A stretch of 25,583 nucleotides of DNA from Allocoprobacillus merdigallinarum (GCA_019117525.1 DWZO01000088.1:1-25583); one strand, 5' to 3'. Positions 16,144-24,572 are shown, numbered from the stretch's first letter. The notes: generated by a model not told the origin, from the sequence alone. Program-made: numbers and translations.

Positions 16144-16566
16144 ATGGAAAATATCAGATTTCATATTACCGTCAAAGCTATTGTCATTTATCATCAAAAA
16201 ATCCTGATTCTCAAAAGAGTACGTCCTTCTAGTGATGGACTTGGTTTTTGGGAACTTCCTGGAGGTGGATTAGAATATGGTGAAACACCACACCAGGCTC
16301 TTATTAGAGAATTAAAAGAGGAAACAAATTTAGATGTGAGAATCATCAAACCAGTGTATACTTTTACAGCCGTTCGACCTGACTATCAAACCGTTGGTAT
16401 TGGCTTTTTAGCTATTCCAACCAATGATCATGTTCAAATCTCTCATGAACACACTGAATATCGTTTTGTATCTAGTGATGAACTACTTAATTATGTTGAT
16501 CAGAAAATCTATGATGATATTATTACAACACTCAAAGAATATGAATCAATGAATATTGAAGACTAA
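16144..16566 (+). CDS. Nudix hydrolase
   Basis: A 140-residue Nudix-fold protein. The box begins at Gly41 and reads GGLEYGETPHQALIRELKEE followed by TNL, matching GX5EX7REUXEEXGU except that Asn replaces the last Gly. The family cleaves nucleoside diphosphates linked to another group, using Mg2+ bound by the REXXEE glutamates. The substrate cannot be told from this sequence: ADP-ribose-like, 8-oxo-dGTP and other nucleotides are all possible. A GGAGGG site lies nine bases before the ATG. It is a single gene, divergent from pepV and convergent with the surface operon, sharing a bidirectional terminator with the latter. Confidence 0.88.
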   Translation: MENIRFHITVKAIVIYHQKILILKRVRPSSDGLGFWELPGGGLEYGETPHQALIRELKEETNLDVRIIKPVYTFTAVRPDYQTVGIGFLAIPTNDHVQISHEHTEYRFVSSDELLNYVDQKIYDDIITTLKEYESMNIED

Positions 16567-16596
16567 AAAATCAAGGATTAATTATCCTTGATTTTT
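16566..16596. terminator. Bidirectional terminator, Nudix gene and surface operon
   Basis: A perfect 13-base inverted repeat (16566-16578 and 16584-16596, loop TAATT) with A-runs outside one arm and T-runs outside the other can end transcription from both sides. The stop codon of the minus-strand gene lies in its loop. Confidence 0.88.
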
Positions 16597-17988
16597 CTTA
16601 TCATAATAATCTTTAATTGCCGAAATAGATTTTTTCTTAAAATTAAAATACATATAACCAACAACGGCAGTTGATAATGCAAATACAACTGTAGAGCCGA
16701 TAAAAATATTTCTCATTAGTGTAGTTGAAGAATTTTTATTATTCAATTCTTCAATTTCCTTTGGTTGTTCTAAAAACTCACTAGAATATAACATAAAAGT
16801 ATTTTGTGTTTTTTCATGCATATAATATGCCATTTCACCATTTTCTTGCATCACATATATTAGTTCATAATTTTCTAATTTTTTATTTTCATAAATCCAT
16901 CCTTGAATTTCTTGTTCTTCAATAGTTAATGTTTTAAATTTCATACCTTCAATTTTTTGCATATTTTCAGGAATATCTACCACAAACATATTAATTCCTG
17001 CAAATGAAACAACGTCAAATTTAGAAGTCACTTTACCATCTTCAAATAGGTAAAAAGACTTTTCATCATTTTCATCAACTAAATAAACAACCGTTTTATT
17101 CATTTGATTACTCTTCCATGCAGTAATCTCATTTCCATCTAAAGTTACCTTAGTTTCTTCAAAAGATTTATTTGGTCCATTAACTCCATTCAAATTTCTT
17201 ACTACACCTAATTTTTGACCATTTAATTCTGTATAAATAACAGGTTTTTCATCAACATTAACATTAATGGTATAAGATTTAACACTTCCATTTTCTGCAG
17301 TACATTTAACCGTAAATGAATTTTCACCAACTTCTAATGTTTTTTCTCCAGTACCACTTACTTTTGCTTTACTATCTTTCGCTTTAGCAGAAATTGTAAT
17401 TTTTGTCTTATCCCCATCTAAATTTACAGTATATTTGGTAGTACTAGCACTAAAAGATGGTGAAAGAGTTCCCTCACTCACTGATAAACTTGATAAAGAA
17501 TTTTCTTTAGATCGTGTATCTTCTTTTGGTTCCTCAACAGTTTGTGTTGTTGAAGAATTATTTGAATTAGTTGAACTACTAGATGTAGATGAATTGCTAT
17601 TACTACTTGAATTATTTGTACTTTGCCTTGCTTTTACAGTAACAGTTTTCGATGCAGACACATTTCTATCTACTGGATTATCATAATCAGCAATTGTTCC
17701 AGAAGCAGAAACTGTTAGACTCCCAGCAGCCGTTGCAGTAACACTATATGATTTTGAACTATTATCTAAAAATATAGAATCATTAGCCGCCCCACTTACA
17801 TTAATTTTTCCAGCAGCACCAGAAACAGAAACAGTAAATGTTACAGTTTCTCCTACATAAACTGTACTTTTATTAGCTGATACTGATAAACCAGCTGCAT
17901 AACTTGTTTTTATATTTAAACAAAGCAAAAACAAACATATACAAAATACTAAAACCATTCTTATTTTTTTCATATTTAAAGCTTTCAT
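16582..17988 (-). CDS. Membrane-anchored surface protein with cadherin-like beta-sandwich domain
   Basis: A 468-residue exported protein I recognise only by architecture. Residues 1-32 form a signal peptide ending near SYAAG. Residues 33-119 look like one beta-sandwich domain (VYVGETVTFTVSVSGAAGK, ending in KTVTVKA). A Ser/Asn/Thr linker covers about 122-150. Residues 165-246 fit the cadherin-like beta-sandwich family (LSVSEGTLSPSFSASTTKY, then a strand SYTINVNV). Residues 255-410 are a separate domain I cannot name. A membrane helix spans about 425-447, followed by a lysine-rich cytoplasmic tail, with no LPXTG sorting signal. It starts 13 bases after the stop of the dockerin-bearing glucosaminidase gene with GGAGAG as ribosome site, so the two are co-transcribed. 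A receptor or anchor role for the partner is an inference. Confidence 0.78.
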   Translation of the reverse strand: MKALNMKKIRMVLVFCICLFLLCLNIKTSYAAGLSVSANKSTVYVGETVTFTVSVSGAAGKINVSGAANDSIFLDNSSKSYSVTATAAGSLTVSASGTIADYDNPVDRNVSASKTVTVKARQSTNNSSSNSNSSTSSSSTNSNNSSTTQTVEEPKEDTRSKENSLSSLSVSEGTLSPSFSASTTKYTVNLDGDKTKITISAKAKDSKAKVSGTGEKTLEVGENSFTVKCTAENGSVKSYTINVNVDEKPVIYTELNGQKLGVVRNLNGVNGPNKSFEETKVTLDGNEITAWKSNQMNKTVVYLVDENDEKSFYLFEDGKVTSKFDVVSFAGINMFVVDIPENMQKIEGMKFKTLTIEEQEIQGWIYENKKLENYELIYVMQENGEMAYYMHEKTQNTFMLYSSEFLEQPKEIEELNNKNSSTTLMRNIFIGSTVVFALSTAVVGYMYFNFKKKSISAIKDYYDKKNQG

Positions 17989-18001
17989 TTAACTCTCCTC
18001 A

Positions 18002-19846
18002 CTAAGACATTATCATATTTTTAACAAGAACATAATCAGCAGGTGTGACATTTCCATCTTGATTAACATCAGCTGCTTGTAATCCATTTCCTGTTAATTT
18101 TTTTCCCATGATATGATTTTTAATCAAAACATAATCAGCAGGTGTTATATTTCCATCTTGATTTGCATCTCCATACTTGATTCCGTTACTAGTATTGATA
18201 ATATTAACTTCACTCGCTAATACGTAACCATAGTCACGTCCAAAATCATATTTTTCATTTGTATTTATAGAAGTTCTATTTGTATTTAATGGAGTATCAC
18301 TTTGAACTTTATAATACAATTTTCCATCACTTCCAGTTACTTTTCCCAAAATCAATAATGGATAATCGTACATATAAGCCTGTTTTCCACTACCAACTGC
18401 TTCTGAGTTATACAATTCTTTTGAAGAAGTAGAAGGTTGATTATATATAGAAATTTTAACATTTTTTGCGATACCAATTGTATCGTTTCCATAATCAGAT
18501 TTATTAGTATCAATAAAATATCCTTGAGATGCAGCTTTTTCTCCCCAATATACATCAGAAGCATATTTTACATTTATACCACTATTTTTATCTCCAAGGT
18601 GAGGCCCACGATAACGAGAATCAATAGGGCTTAAATATCCTTTTGACATCCATCCATAAGCAAAATCATTGATACATGCTTCAGGACTAGCAAACGTATC
18701 AGCACTAGTTCCAGGACTACTATCTACAGCATTTAACCCAAACAAATTGTTTTTGTTTTTTGCTATTGTGCTAGTTCCATAAGCACTTTCATTTGAAGCA
18801 ACTCCAAACATAATCAATGCATTAATCCCATATGTATTTTGAGTATCAATAAAGCTTTTGGCTTTATTATACATCTTTGACGATGAGGGCGAAAGACCTT
18901 TTTTACTAACAACATAATTTATTCTATCATTCAATTGATTAGCAGAAATATTCGTTTTTGAACGTAATGACAAAAATTGATAATAATTGTAATATGCTGT
19001 TTTATTCTTAGAATTTGTATGAGTATTATTTTTATAATCGGAAATCATTTTTTTAAAATCATCATAAAAATAATGTCCATCATAACTATAATATTTTACT
19101 CCTGATTTTAATTCAGCAGTTGGATAGCCAACTCTTGTTGAAGAAAAAGCGATATTTCCTCCTAAATAATAAGTATAGTAATGAATCAAATATCCATTGC
19201 TAACTGTATAATAACTTGTTTTGGCATTTGAAGCATTATAATCTTTAATAACTAGATCTATTTTACTTTTTAAAACTTTAAATTTGACACCAGCTAACAT
19301 ACCAACATAATAATCACCTTCGGTTCCCAAGTATGCAGCATCAGCACTATATGAAGGAGCAAAATAACCTGTTCTGCCTGTATTATATTCGATATAATTC
19401 ACAGTTTTTCCCATATTGTCAAATTGCATAATACATGCATTGGAATCACTTCTTAGCAAATCACCTTCTTCATTAAGAATTTGAATTTCATTATTGTTAG
19501 ATATTTCTCTCACAGTTCTACTTCTTATCATAGAACTAACTTCAATATCATTTTTTTTATTTTCAAAAAATTCATTTGCTTCATCAAAATTATCATATGT
19601 TCCTAACACTTCATTATCAGTACCATCATCAACAACGATTTTATATTCTTCATCCTCATTTTCATTTGTTGCACCTGTATCAACATAAACTGGTATTCCA
19701 TTTTTATCAAGAACAAAAAAATCAGTATTTGCGTCTGCTTCATCTATTGCATCAACCTGATTCTGACTTGAAACATTTATAACTAACCCTATAACTAATG
19801 TCAATGAGATAACTAACATACATAATCGACAGAATTTTTTTCTCAT
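18002..19846 (-). CDS. Secreted glucosaminidase-like cell-wall hydrolase with C-terminal dockerin
   Basis: A 614-residue exported protein. A signal peptide (MRKKFCRLCMLVISLTLVIG...) ends near residue 33. Residues 40-280 are a poorly conserved extracellular region with VGYPTAELKSGVKYYSYDGH. Residues about 285-445 resemble LytD/FlgJ-type endo-beta-N-acetylglucosaminidases: the catalytic Glu353 lies in FGVASNESAYGTST, with NNLFGLNAVD and ASPEACINDFAYGWM. Residues 455-550 may be an SH3-like module. A type-I dockerin closes the protein with two calcium loops starting at Asp560 and Asp593. Enzymes of this kind cut peptidoglycan glycan strands; a dockerin suggests non-covalent attachment to a cohesin-like module. 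The ATG at 19846 follows AAGGGGTG; an ATG at 19876 lies upstream of that site and is rejected. First gene of a two-gene operon. Confidence 0.85.
   Translation of the reverse strand: MRKKFCRLCMLVISLTLVIGLVINVSSQNQVDAIDEADANTDFFVLDKNGIPVYVDTGATNENEDEEYKIVVDDGTDNEVLGTYDNFDEANEFFENKKNDIEVSSMIRSRTVREISNNNEIQILNEEGDLLRSDSNACIMQFDNMGKTVNYIEYNTGRTGYFAPSYSADAAYLGTEGDYYVGMLAGVKFKVLKSKIDLVIKDYNASNAKTSYYTVSNGYLIHYYTYYLGGNIAFSSTRVGYPTAELKSGVKYYSYDGHYFYDDFKKMISDYKNNTHTNSKNKTAYYNYYQFLSLRSKTNISANQLNDRINYVVSKKGLSPSSSKMYNKAKSFIDTQNTYGINALIMFGVASNESAYGTSTIAKNKNNLFGLNAVDSSPGTSADTFASPEACINDFAYGWMSKGYLSPIDSRYRGPHLGDKNSGINVKYASDVYWGEKAASQGYFIDTNKSDYGNDTIGIAKNVKISIYNQPSTSSKELYNSEAVGSGKQAYMYDYPLLILGKVTGSDGKLYYKVQSDTPLNTNRTSINTNEKYDFGRDYGYVLASEVNIINTSNGIKYGDANQDGNITPADYVLIKNHIMGKKLTGNGLQAADVNQDGNVTPADYVLVKNMIMS
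18031..18163 (-). repeat. Internal direct repeat encoding the two dockerin segments
   Basis: Two 34-base copies (18031-18064 and 18130-18163) are 99 bases apart and differ at two positions. They encode the paired calcium loops DxNQDGN(I/V)TPADYVL. The near identity at DNA level, not only protein level, suggests recent duplication or gene conversion between the halves. Confidence 0.9.
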
Positions 19847-19881
19847 TAAAACACCCCTTCTTTCATTACATTCCAAATAAA

Positions 19882-19910
19882 ATTATATATGAAGGTCACA
19901 TAAAATTCAA
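19882..19910 (-). promoter_or_regulatory. Promoter of the glucosaminidase/surface-protein operon
   Basis: On the minus strand TTGAAT (19905-19910) and a perfect TATAAT (19882-19887) are 17 bases apart, about 36 bases ahead of the start codon. This is a standard SigA-type promoter. Confidence 0.75.
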
Positions 19911-19931
19911 TTGATTTTAGGCTTTTTCAAC

Positions 19932-19977
19932 AAAAAAAGACGATTTTATTAGCAGATTTCCCATAATCTGCTAATAA
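19932..19977 (-). terminator. Terminator of metA
   Basis: A perfect 13-base inverted repeat (19946-19958 and 19965-19977, loop of six) begins four bases after the metA stop codon. Seven T residues follow on the minus strand (19932-19938), but seven bases separate them from the stem, which is longer than ideal. Confidence 0.68.
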
Positions 19978-19980
19978 ATA

Positions 19981-20913
19981 TCATCTTTCTTTTAAATCAT
20001 CTAAATTATATGGCGTTTGTTGATAAACATAATAATTTAACCAATTTGCAAAAATCAAGTAAGCATGAGAACGCCATTTGACTTGTATTTCATTATTGAC
20101 ATCATCATTCAAATAATAATTTTTTGGCATTTCACTGATAATATCTGGATTAGACAAATCTCTTTTATATTCCTTATCTAAAGTATCAGGATCATATTCA
20201 GGATGTCCAGTCACAAAAAAACGTGATCCATCTTTTGAAGCAACTATATAAACTCCTGCATCCTTTGATTCAGCTAAAATATCTAAGTCATCTATCTTTT
20301 CAATATCTTCTTTAGATACACTGGTATAACGTGAATGAGGTGCATAAAATTGATAATCAAAACCTCGCAAAATTTTTCTTTGCATTTTTTCAACATTCGT
20401 ATGATGTAAATATACACCAGTTAATTTATGTGGTAATAGATACTTAGAAACACCATAAAAATAATGTAAGGCTGCCTGTGCTGCCCAGCAAATAAAGAAG
20501 CTGCTAAAGACATGTGTTTTAGACCATTCTAATAATGTTGTCAATTCATCCCAATAATCCACATCTTGAAATTCAAGTTTTTCAACTGGTGCTCCTGTAA
20601 TAATTAAACCATCATATTTATTGTCTTTAATATCATCAAAAGTTTTATAAAAAGCTAACAAATGTTCTTTTGAAACATTTTTAGACTCATGACTTGCCAT
20701 GTGAATCCAATCTACTTCAATTTGTAAAGGTGTATTAGATAATAATCTTAATAATTGTGTTTCCGTTACAATTTTGGTTGGCATAATATTTAAAATTAAT
20801 AACTTTAACGGTCTAATGCGTTGTGTTGTTGCACGTGTTTCACTCATAATAAATATATTTTCTTCTTTTAATATTTTAGCAGCAGGTAAATTATCTGGTA
20901 TTTTGATTGGCAT
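19981..20913 (-). CDS. metA: Homoserine O-acetyltransferase (MetA-type)
   Basis: A 310-residue enzyme of the MetA/HTS family, which acylates the hydroxyl of L-homoserine at the entry to methionine synthesis. The nucleophile Cys142 is in FFICWAAQAALHYFYG, and the His/Glu pair in VTGHPEYD (His237, Glu239). Residue 111 is Glu in GAPVEKLEF; in characterised MetA enzymes Glu111 selects acetyl-CoA and Gly111 succinyl-CoA, so O-acetylhomoserine is the likely product despite the usual name. Length matches the family. GAGGGG precedes the ATG. The 61-base gap to dgt is too short for a SAM riboswitch or T-box, so I see no methionine-specific control here; it may share the dgt transcript. No other methionine gene is in the window. 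Confidence 0.94.
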   Translation of the reverse strand: MPIKIPDNLPAAKILKEENIFIMSETRATTQRIRPLKLLILNIMPTKIVTETQLLRLLSNTPLQIEVDWIHMASHESKNVSKEHLLAFYKTFDDIKDNKYDGLIITGAPVEKLEFQDVDYWDELTTLLEWSKTHVFSSFFICWAAQAALHYFYGVSKYLLPHKLTGVYLHHTNVEKMQRKILRGFDYQFYAPHSRYTSVSKEDIEKIDDLDILAESKDAGVYIVASKDGSRFFVTGHPEYDPDTLDKEYKRDLSNPDIISEMPKNYYLNDDVNNEIQVKWRSHAYLIFANWLNYYVYQQTPYNLDDLKER

Positions 20914-20974
20914 AATTATTTCCCCTCATTTCTCGCTTCATTTTATCATATTTCATAAAAGACTTGAATATCTT

Positions 20975-22201
20975 TTAAAAAGAAATCAACTCATTAAAAA
21001 GCTGAATAATAAATGCATCACTCATTCCTGCTAGATAATCTATAATACTTTTTTCAAAAGCTTGAGAATCATGGATAAAATCATAAACAACATGATTATG
21101 ATATTCTTTTTTTCTCGAATAATTTTCTATAACAGCGTATTTTTCTAGCCACGCTAAATAATGACCAATTAACTTTGGATATTGTTTTAAATCCTGCTTT
21201 AAATCTTTAATAAAATCATCATGGTTTTTATAATCATATAAAAAATCAAAAATAGAATGCAAAATTAAAGACACATATTTTTCATGAACTTGAACCCTTT
21301 TAATTAAATAAATATTTTGATAATTGAATTTCATAATAAATTTCATTTTATCAAAAGCTTCCTGAGATAAGCCTATTCCTTTTTCTACACAAGAATTTTC
21401 CACCACATCATGTATAAAATAATTGACAACAGAACCATTATTAATCGCATGAAATTGATAATTCCCCATTTGATTTAATTGTGTTCTTAATTCATCAATT
21501 TGAGACTGTGTTAAAACATTTAAACGTAAAGCATCTTCAATATCTCTAGCCAAATAAGCAATTTTATCAGCCATCTTTACAACACATCCTTCATATGTCC
21601 ATGGATTGTATTGTCCTGCATATTGATAATCATTAAGATTGATATATTCTTTTCTTCTTTGAATATATTTTTGATTCATTTCTCCACAATGAGATATAAT
21701 TCCATCACGTACAGCATATGTAAGATTTAAATTATGCTGATAATGGTTATTATCTTCTAATAATTCAATATGATCAACAAAATGTAAACTATTTTTTTCA
21801 TGCCAAAACTTATCTAAATCATGAGATTTAGCAATATCAGTCAAAATAGTTTCACCACCATGCCCAAAAGGAGCATGACCTAAATCATGTCCTACTGCAA
21901 TGGCTTTTGTAAGTTCTGTATTTAGACCCAGTTGATGTGCAATTGTATATGAGATAGACTCAACCAGATTGACATGTTCACTACGTGTACAGACATGATC
22001 ATCTTCGACAGCAAAAAAAACTTGTGTTTTATGTTTTAAACGACGATACGCTTGTGAAAAGATAATTCTGGTATAATCTCTTGCAAAATCACTTCTTAAG
22101 TCATATCTTCTTTGATATATATCTTCACATCTTTGTACAGCCAGCTCATATTCAGAATGTCCTTCAAACATACCATAGTCACTGAATTTTTGTTTTTCCA
22201 T
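20975..22201 (-). CDS. dgt: Deoxynucleoside triphosphate triphosphohydrolase (dGTPase family)
   Basis: A 408-residue HD-superfamily hydrolase that splits a dNTP (classically dGTP) into deoxynucleoside and triphosphate. Motifs: DYTRIIFSQAYRRLKHKTQVF (residues 42-62, given in two parts by family: arginine-rich entry and RRLKHKTQV), TRSEHVNLVE with His76, AVGHDLGHAPFGHGGE with the His105-Asp106 metal pair, and a late KMADKIAYLARDIEDAL carrying the last metal Asp. These are the Dgt hallmarks. Substrate preference among dNTPs cannot be told. GAGAGG precedes the ATG. It is divergent from msrC across 57 bases and followed by metA on the same strand. Confidence 0.92.
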   Translation of the reverse strand: MEKQKFSDYGMFEGHSEYELAVQRCEDIYQRRYDLRSDFARDYTRIIFSQAYRRLKHKTQVFFAVEDDHVCTRSEHVNLVESISYTIAHQLGLNTELTKAIAVGHDLGHAPFGHGGETILTDIAKSHDLDKFWHEKNSLHFVDHIELLEDNNHYQHNLNLTYAVRDGIISHCGEMNQKYIQRRKEYINLNDYQYAGQYNPWTYEGCVVKMADKIAYLARDIEDALRLNVLTQSQIDELRTQLNQMGNYQFHAINNGSVVNYFIHDVVENSCVEKGIGLSQEAFDKMKFIMKFNYQNIYLIKRVQVHEKYVSLILHSIFDFLYDYKNHDDFIKDLKQDLKQYPKLIGHYLAWLEKYAVIENYSRKKEYHNHVVYDFIHDSQAFEKSIIDYLAGMSDAFIIQLFNELISF

Positions 22202-22231
22202 TTCTACTACCTCTCATTTATGATATATTTA

Positions 22232-22240
22232 TGTTATACT
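22232..22240 (+). promoter_or_regulatory. Candidate extended -10 promoter of msrC
   Basis: TGTTATACT on the plus strand contains an extended -10 with five of six consensus bases. No convincing -35 is seen. Transcription would begin right at the AGAGGTG ribosome site, so the leader would be very short. Confidence 0.4.
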
Positions 22241-22258
22241 AAAAAAGAGGTGAAAGCA

Positions 22259-22726
22259 ATGAATACACAATTATTTTTACAGCAAGCCTATGAATTAGTG
22301 AAAGATGAGGAAAATATCACTGCTAACCTGGCAAATATGTCTGCTTTCTTAAATGAAATCATTCCAGATATTAATTGGGTAGGATTTTATCTCGTTGATA
22401 ATCACGAACTCATTTTAGGTCCTTTCCAAGGTAAAGTAGCTTGTTTAAGGATTCCTATTGGTCAAGGTGTTTGTGGTAAAGCAGCTTTATTACATCAAAC
22501 AATATGTGTCGCAGATGTACATCAATTTAGTGGTCACATTGCTTGTGATAGTCGTAGTAAAAGTGAGATTGTTATTCCTATAATCGTACAAAATGAATTA
22601 ATGGGTGTCTTAGATATTGATTCCCCCTATTTTAATAGATTTACTTTAAATGATCAGGATTTTTTAGAAAAAATAGTAGAAATTATTGCTGAATATATTT
22701 TTAAAAAAGGACAACGTTCACAATGA
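22259..22726 (+). CDS. msrC: Free methionine-(R)-sulfoxide reductase (GAF domain)
   Basis: A 155-residue single GAF-domain protein of the fRMsr (MsrC/YebR) family, which reduces free methionine-R-sulfoxide to methionine with thioredoxin-like donors. All three family cysteines are present: Cys62 in KVACLRIPIGQG, Cys72 in GVCGKAA, and Cys96 in GHIACDSRSKSEIVIPI. The start INWVGFYLVD is also typical. Length matches the family. The frame is open for 49 codons upstream, into the divergent dgt gene, but AGAGGTG sits correctly before the ATG at 22259. With metA nearby there is a loose methionine theme (repair versus synthesis), though the genes are on opposite strands and I infer no operon. Convergent with ptsI, sharing a terminator. 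Confidence 0.94.
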   Translation: MNTQLFLQQAYELVKDEENITANLANMSAFLNEIIPDINWVGFYLVDNHELILGPFQGKVACLRIPIGQGVCGKAALLHQTICVADVHQFSGHIACDSRSKSEIVIPIIVQNELMGVLDIDSPYFNRFTLNDQDFLEKIVEIIAEYIFKKGQRSQ

Positions 22727-22740
22727 ACACTGTCCTTTTT
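22704..22740. terminator. Bidirectional terminator, msrC and ptsI
   Basis: A ten-base stem (22704-22713 with 22731-22740) is extended by an inner GTTCA/TGAAC stem. A-runs and T-runs flank the two sides. The msrC stop codon lies within the inner hairpin. Confidence 0.86.
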
Positions 22741-22764
22741 ACATTTTAAATTCTATTGTATGTT

Positions 22765-24480
22765 CTATTTTTTAATAACTTTTTCAACTAATTCAACAAC
22801 TTCTTCCATTGTTGTACAATTAATTGCCTGATTAGCTAAATCAGCCATTTCTTTTTGAGATAATTCTCTAATTAATTTTCTTTGTGCCAAAATTGAAGTT
22901 GCAGACATTGAGAATTCATCTAATCCTAAACCAAGTAATAATGGAGCTGCCATTGGTTCTCCTGCCATTTCTCCACACATACCTGCCCATTTTCCTTCTT
23001 TATGTGCTGATTCAATAACATGTTTAACCAATCGTAAGATTGAAGGGTTAAATGGTTGATATAAATAAGATACACCTGAAGACATTCTATCAGCAGCGAA
23101 TGTATATTGAATTAAATCATTAGTACCAATTGAGAAGAAATCAACTTCTTTAGCAAATTGATCAGCTAAAACTGCAGCAGCAGGAATTTCAATCATGATA
23201 CCAACTTGTAAAGTATCAGATACTTTAACACCTTCTGCAACCAATTTTTCTTTTTCTTCCATTAAGATACCTTTAGCTTTTCTAAATTCTCCTAATGCCG
23301 CAATCATTGGGAACATGATTCTTAAATCACCGTAAACAGAAGCTCTTAATAATGCTCTTAATTGAGTTCTAAAAATATCTTCTCTTTGGAAGCATAAACG
23401 AATTGCACGTACACCTAAGAATGGATTCATTTCTTTAGGTAAATCAATAGCTTCGATTTCCTTATCTCCACCAATATCAAGTGTTCTTACAACAACAGGT
23501 TTACCAGCCATACCTTCTAAGATTTCTTTATAAACTTCAAATTGTTTATCTTCACTTGGTAATTCAGCAGATTCCATATATAAGAATTCAGTTCTAAATA
23601 AACCTACACCTTCACCACCATTTTCTTTAACACCAGCTAAATCTTTTGGTGAACCGATGTTGGCAACTAATTCAACATGATGACCATCAGTTGAAACTGT
23701 TTTTTCGTTAACTAATTTCTTTAGTTCTTCTCTATATGCAATATATTCATCACGTTTTTGAGTATATTCTTTAATAGTATCTTCATCAGGATTGATCATA
23801 ACAACTCCTTCAATACCATCAAGAGCAATCATATCTCCATCTTTAACTTCATCAGTCACTGTTTTACAAGCAACAACAGCAGGAATTTCCAAACTTCTTG
23901 CCATGATAGCAGAGTGTGAAGTTCTTCCACCAATATTTGTAGCAAATCCTCTAACTAAATTTTTATTTAATTGTGCTGTATCAGAAGGTGTTAAATCATC
24001 AGCAATAATCACAACTTCTTCATCAATTAAAGCAGGGTTAGGTAATGATTTTCCTAAAAGATTAGCTAATAAACGACGAGAAACATCTTTAATATCAGCA
24101 GCTCTTTCTCTAAAGTATTCATCACCCATAGATTCAAACATTGCTACAAATGTATTAGCTACTTCTTCTAAAGCAGCAGCTGCATTACATTTTTCATTTT
24201 TAATTTTATCTTCAACTTGTGTTTTTAATTCAGGGTCAGATAAAACCAAAGCATGTGCATCAAAAACTGCAGCTTCTTCAGCAGATAAATTTTTTGAAGC
24301 AGCTTCCTTAATAGCTTCAAGTTGCTTACTTGTGCAATCCATTGCATCTTCATAAGCTTTAATTTCTTTTTCTACATCTTCAACAGTTTCTTTAGTTACT
24401 GTTAAATCAGGCATAACTAATTTGTATGCTTTAGCAATTGCAATACCATTAGATGCCGCAATACCTTTAATCATTGTCAT
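22765..24480 (-). CDS. ptsI: PTS enzyme I (phosphoenolpyruvate-protein phosphotransferase)
   Basis: A 571-residue cytoplasmic enzyme that takes phosphate from PEP and passes it to HPr at the head of the sugar phosphotransferase system. The phosphorylated His189 is in GGRTSHSAIMARS. The PEP-binding domain has EGVGLFRTEFLYM, VRTLDIGGDKE, LGVRAIRLCF, and FSIGTNDLIQYTFAADR; the catalytic Cys is in GMCGEMAGEP. Length is standard and no key residue is missing. GGAGG is nine bases before the ATG; an alternative ATG two codons in is less well placed. The usual neighbour ptsH (HPr) is absent; instead ptsI is divergent from nagB across a region with nested palindromes, and it stands alone before a strong terminator. 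Confidence 0.97.
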   Translation of the reverse strand: MTMIKGIAASNGIAIAKAYKLVMPDLTVTKETVEDVEKEIKAYEDAMDCTSKQLEAIKEAASKNLSAEEAAVFDAHALVLSDPELKTQVEDKIKNEKCNAAAALEEVANTFVAMFESMGDEYFRERAADIKDVSRRLLANLLGKSLPNPALIDEEVVIIADDLTPSDTAQLNKNLVRGFATNIGGRTSHSAIMARSLEIPAVVACKTVTDEVKDGDMIALDGIEGVVMINPDEDTIKEYTQKRDEYIAYREELKKLVNEKTVSTDGHHVELVANIGSPKDLAGVKENGGEGVGLFRTEFLYMESAELPSEDKQFEVYKEILEGMAGKPVVVRTLDIGGDKEIEAIDLPKEMNPFLGVRAIRLCFQREDIFRTQLRALLRASVYGDLRIMFPMIAALGEFRKAKGILMEEKEKLVAEGVKVSDTLQVGIMIEIPAAAVLADQFAKEVDFFSIGTNDLIQYTFAADRMSSGVSYLYQPFNPSILRLVKHVIESAHKEGKWAGMCGEMAGEPMAAPLLLGLGLDEFSMSATSILAQRKLIRELSQKEMADLANQAINCTTMEEVVELVEKVIKK

Positions 24481-24543
24481 TTTGACCTACCTCCATATAA
24501 ATTTATTTTACCTTATTTTCAATATAAAATAAAGATTAAACTT

Positions 24544-24572
24544 TCTATATTTATTAAATTTATAATTTTCAA
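24544..24572 (-). promoter_or_regulatory. Candidate ptsI promoter
   Basis: On the minus strand TTGAAA (24567-24572) and TATAGA (24544-24549) are 17 bases apart. The start would lie about 57 bases before the start codon. The -35 lies in a palindrome arm. TAAAAT nearer the gene, at about 24510-24515, is a weaker alternative -10. Confidence 0.45.

Noticed and set aside
17435..17686. An 83-codon open frame antisense to the surface protein, with acidic-leucine repeats
   Set aside because: The repetitive composition comes from the complement of the Ser/Asn linker; no start signals.
20914..20974. SAM riboswitch or T-box before metA
   Set aside because: The gap is too short and contains no conserved core or T-box sequence.
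20957..20976. Terminator between dgt and metA
   Set aside because: Only a six-base A-T rich stem with an eight-base loop; not convincing, so dgt-metA read-through stays possible.
23792..24355. A 187-codon open frame antisense to ptsI
   Set aside because: It is the mirror of a strongly conserved gene, rich in Ser/Thr/Ala as expected from the complement of its codons, and has no ribosome site or recognisable domain.
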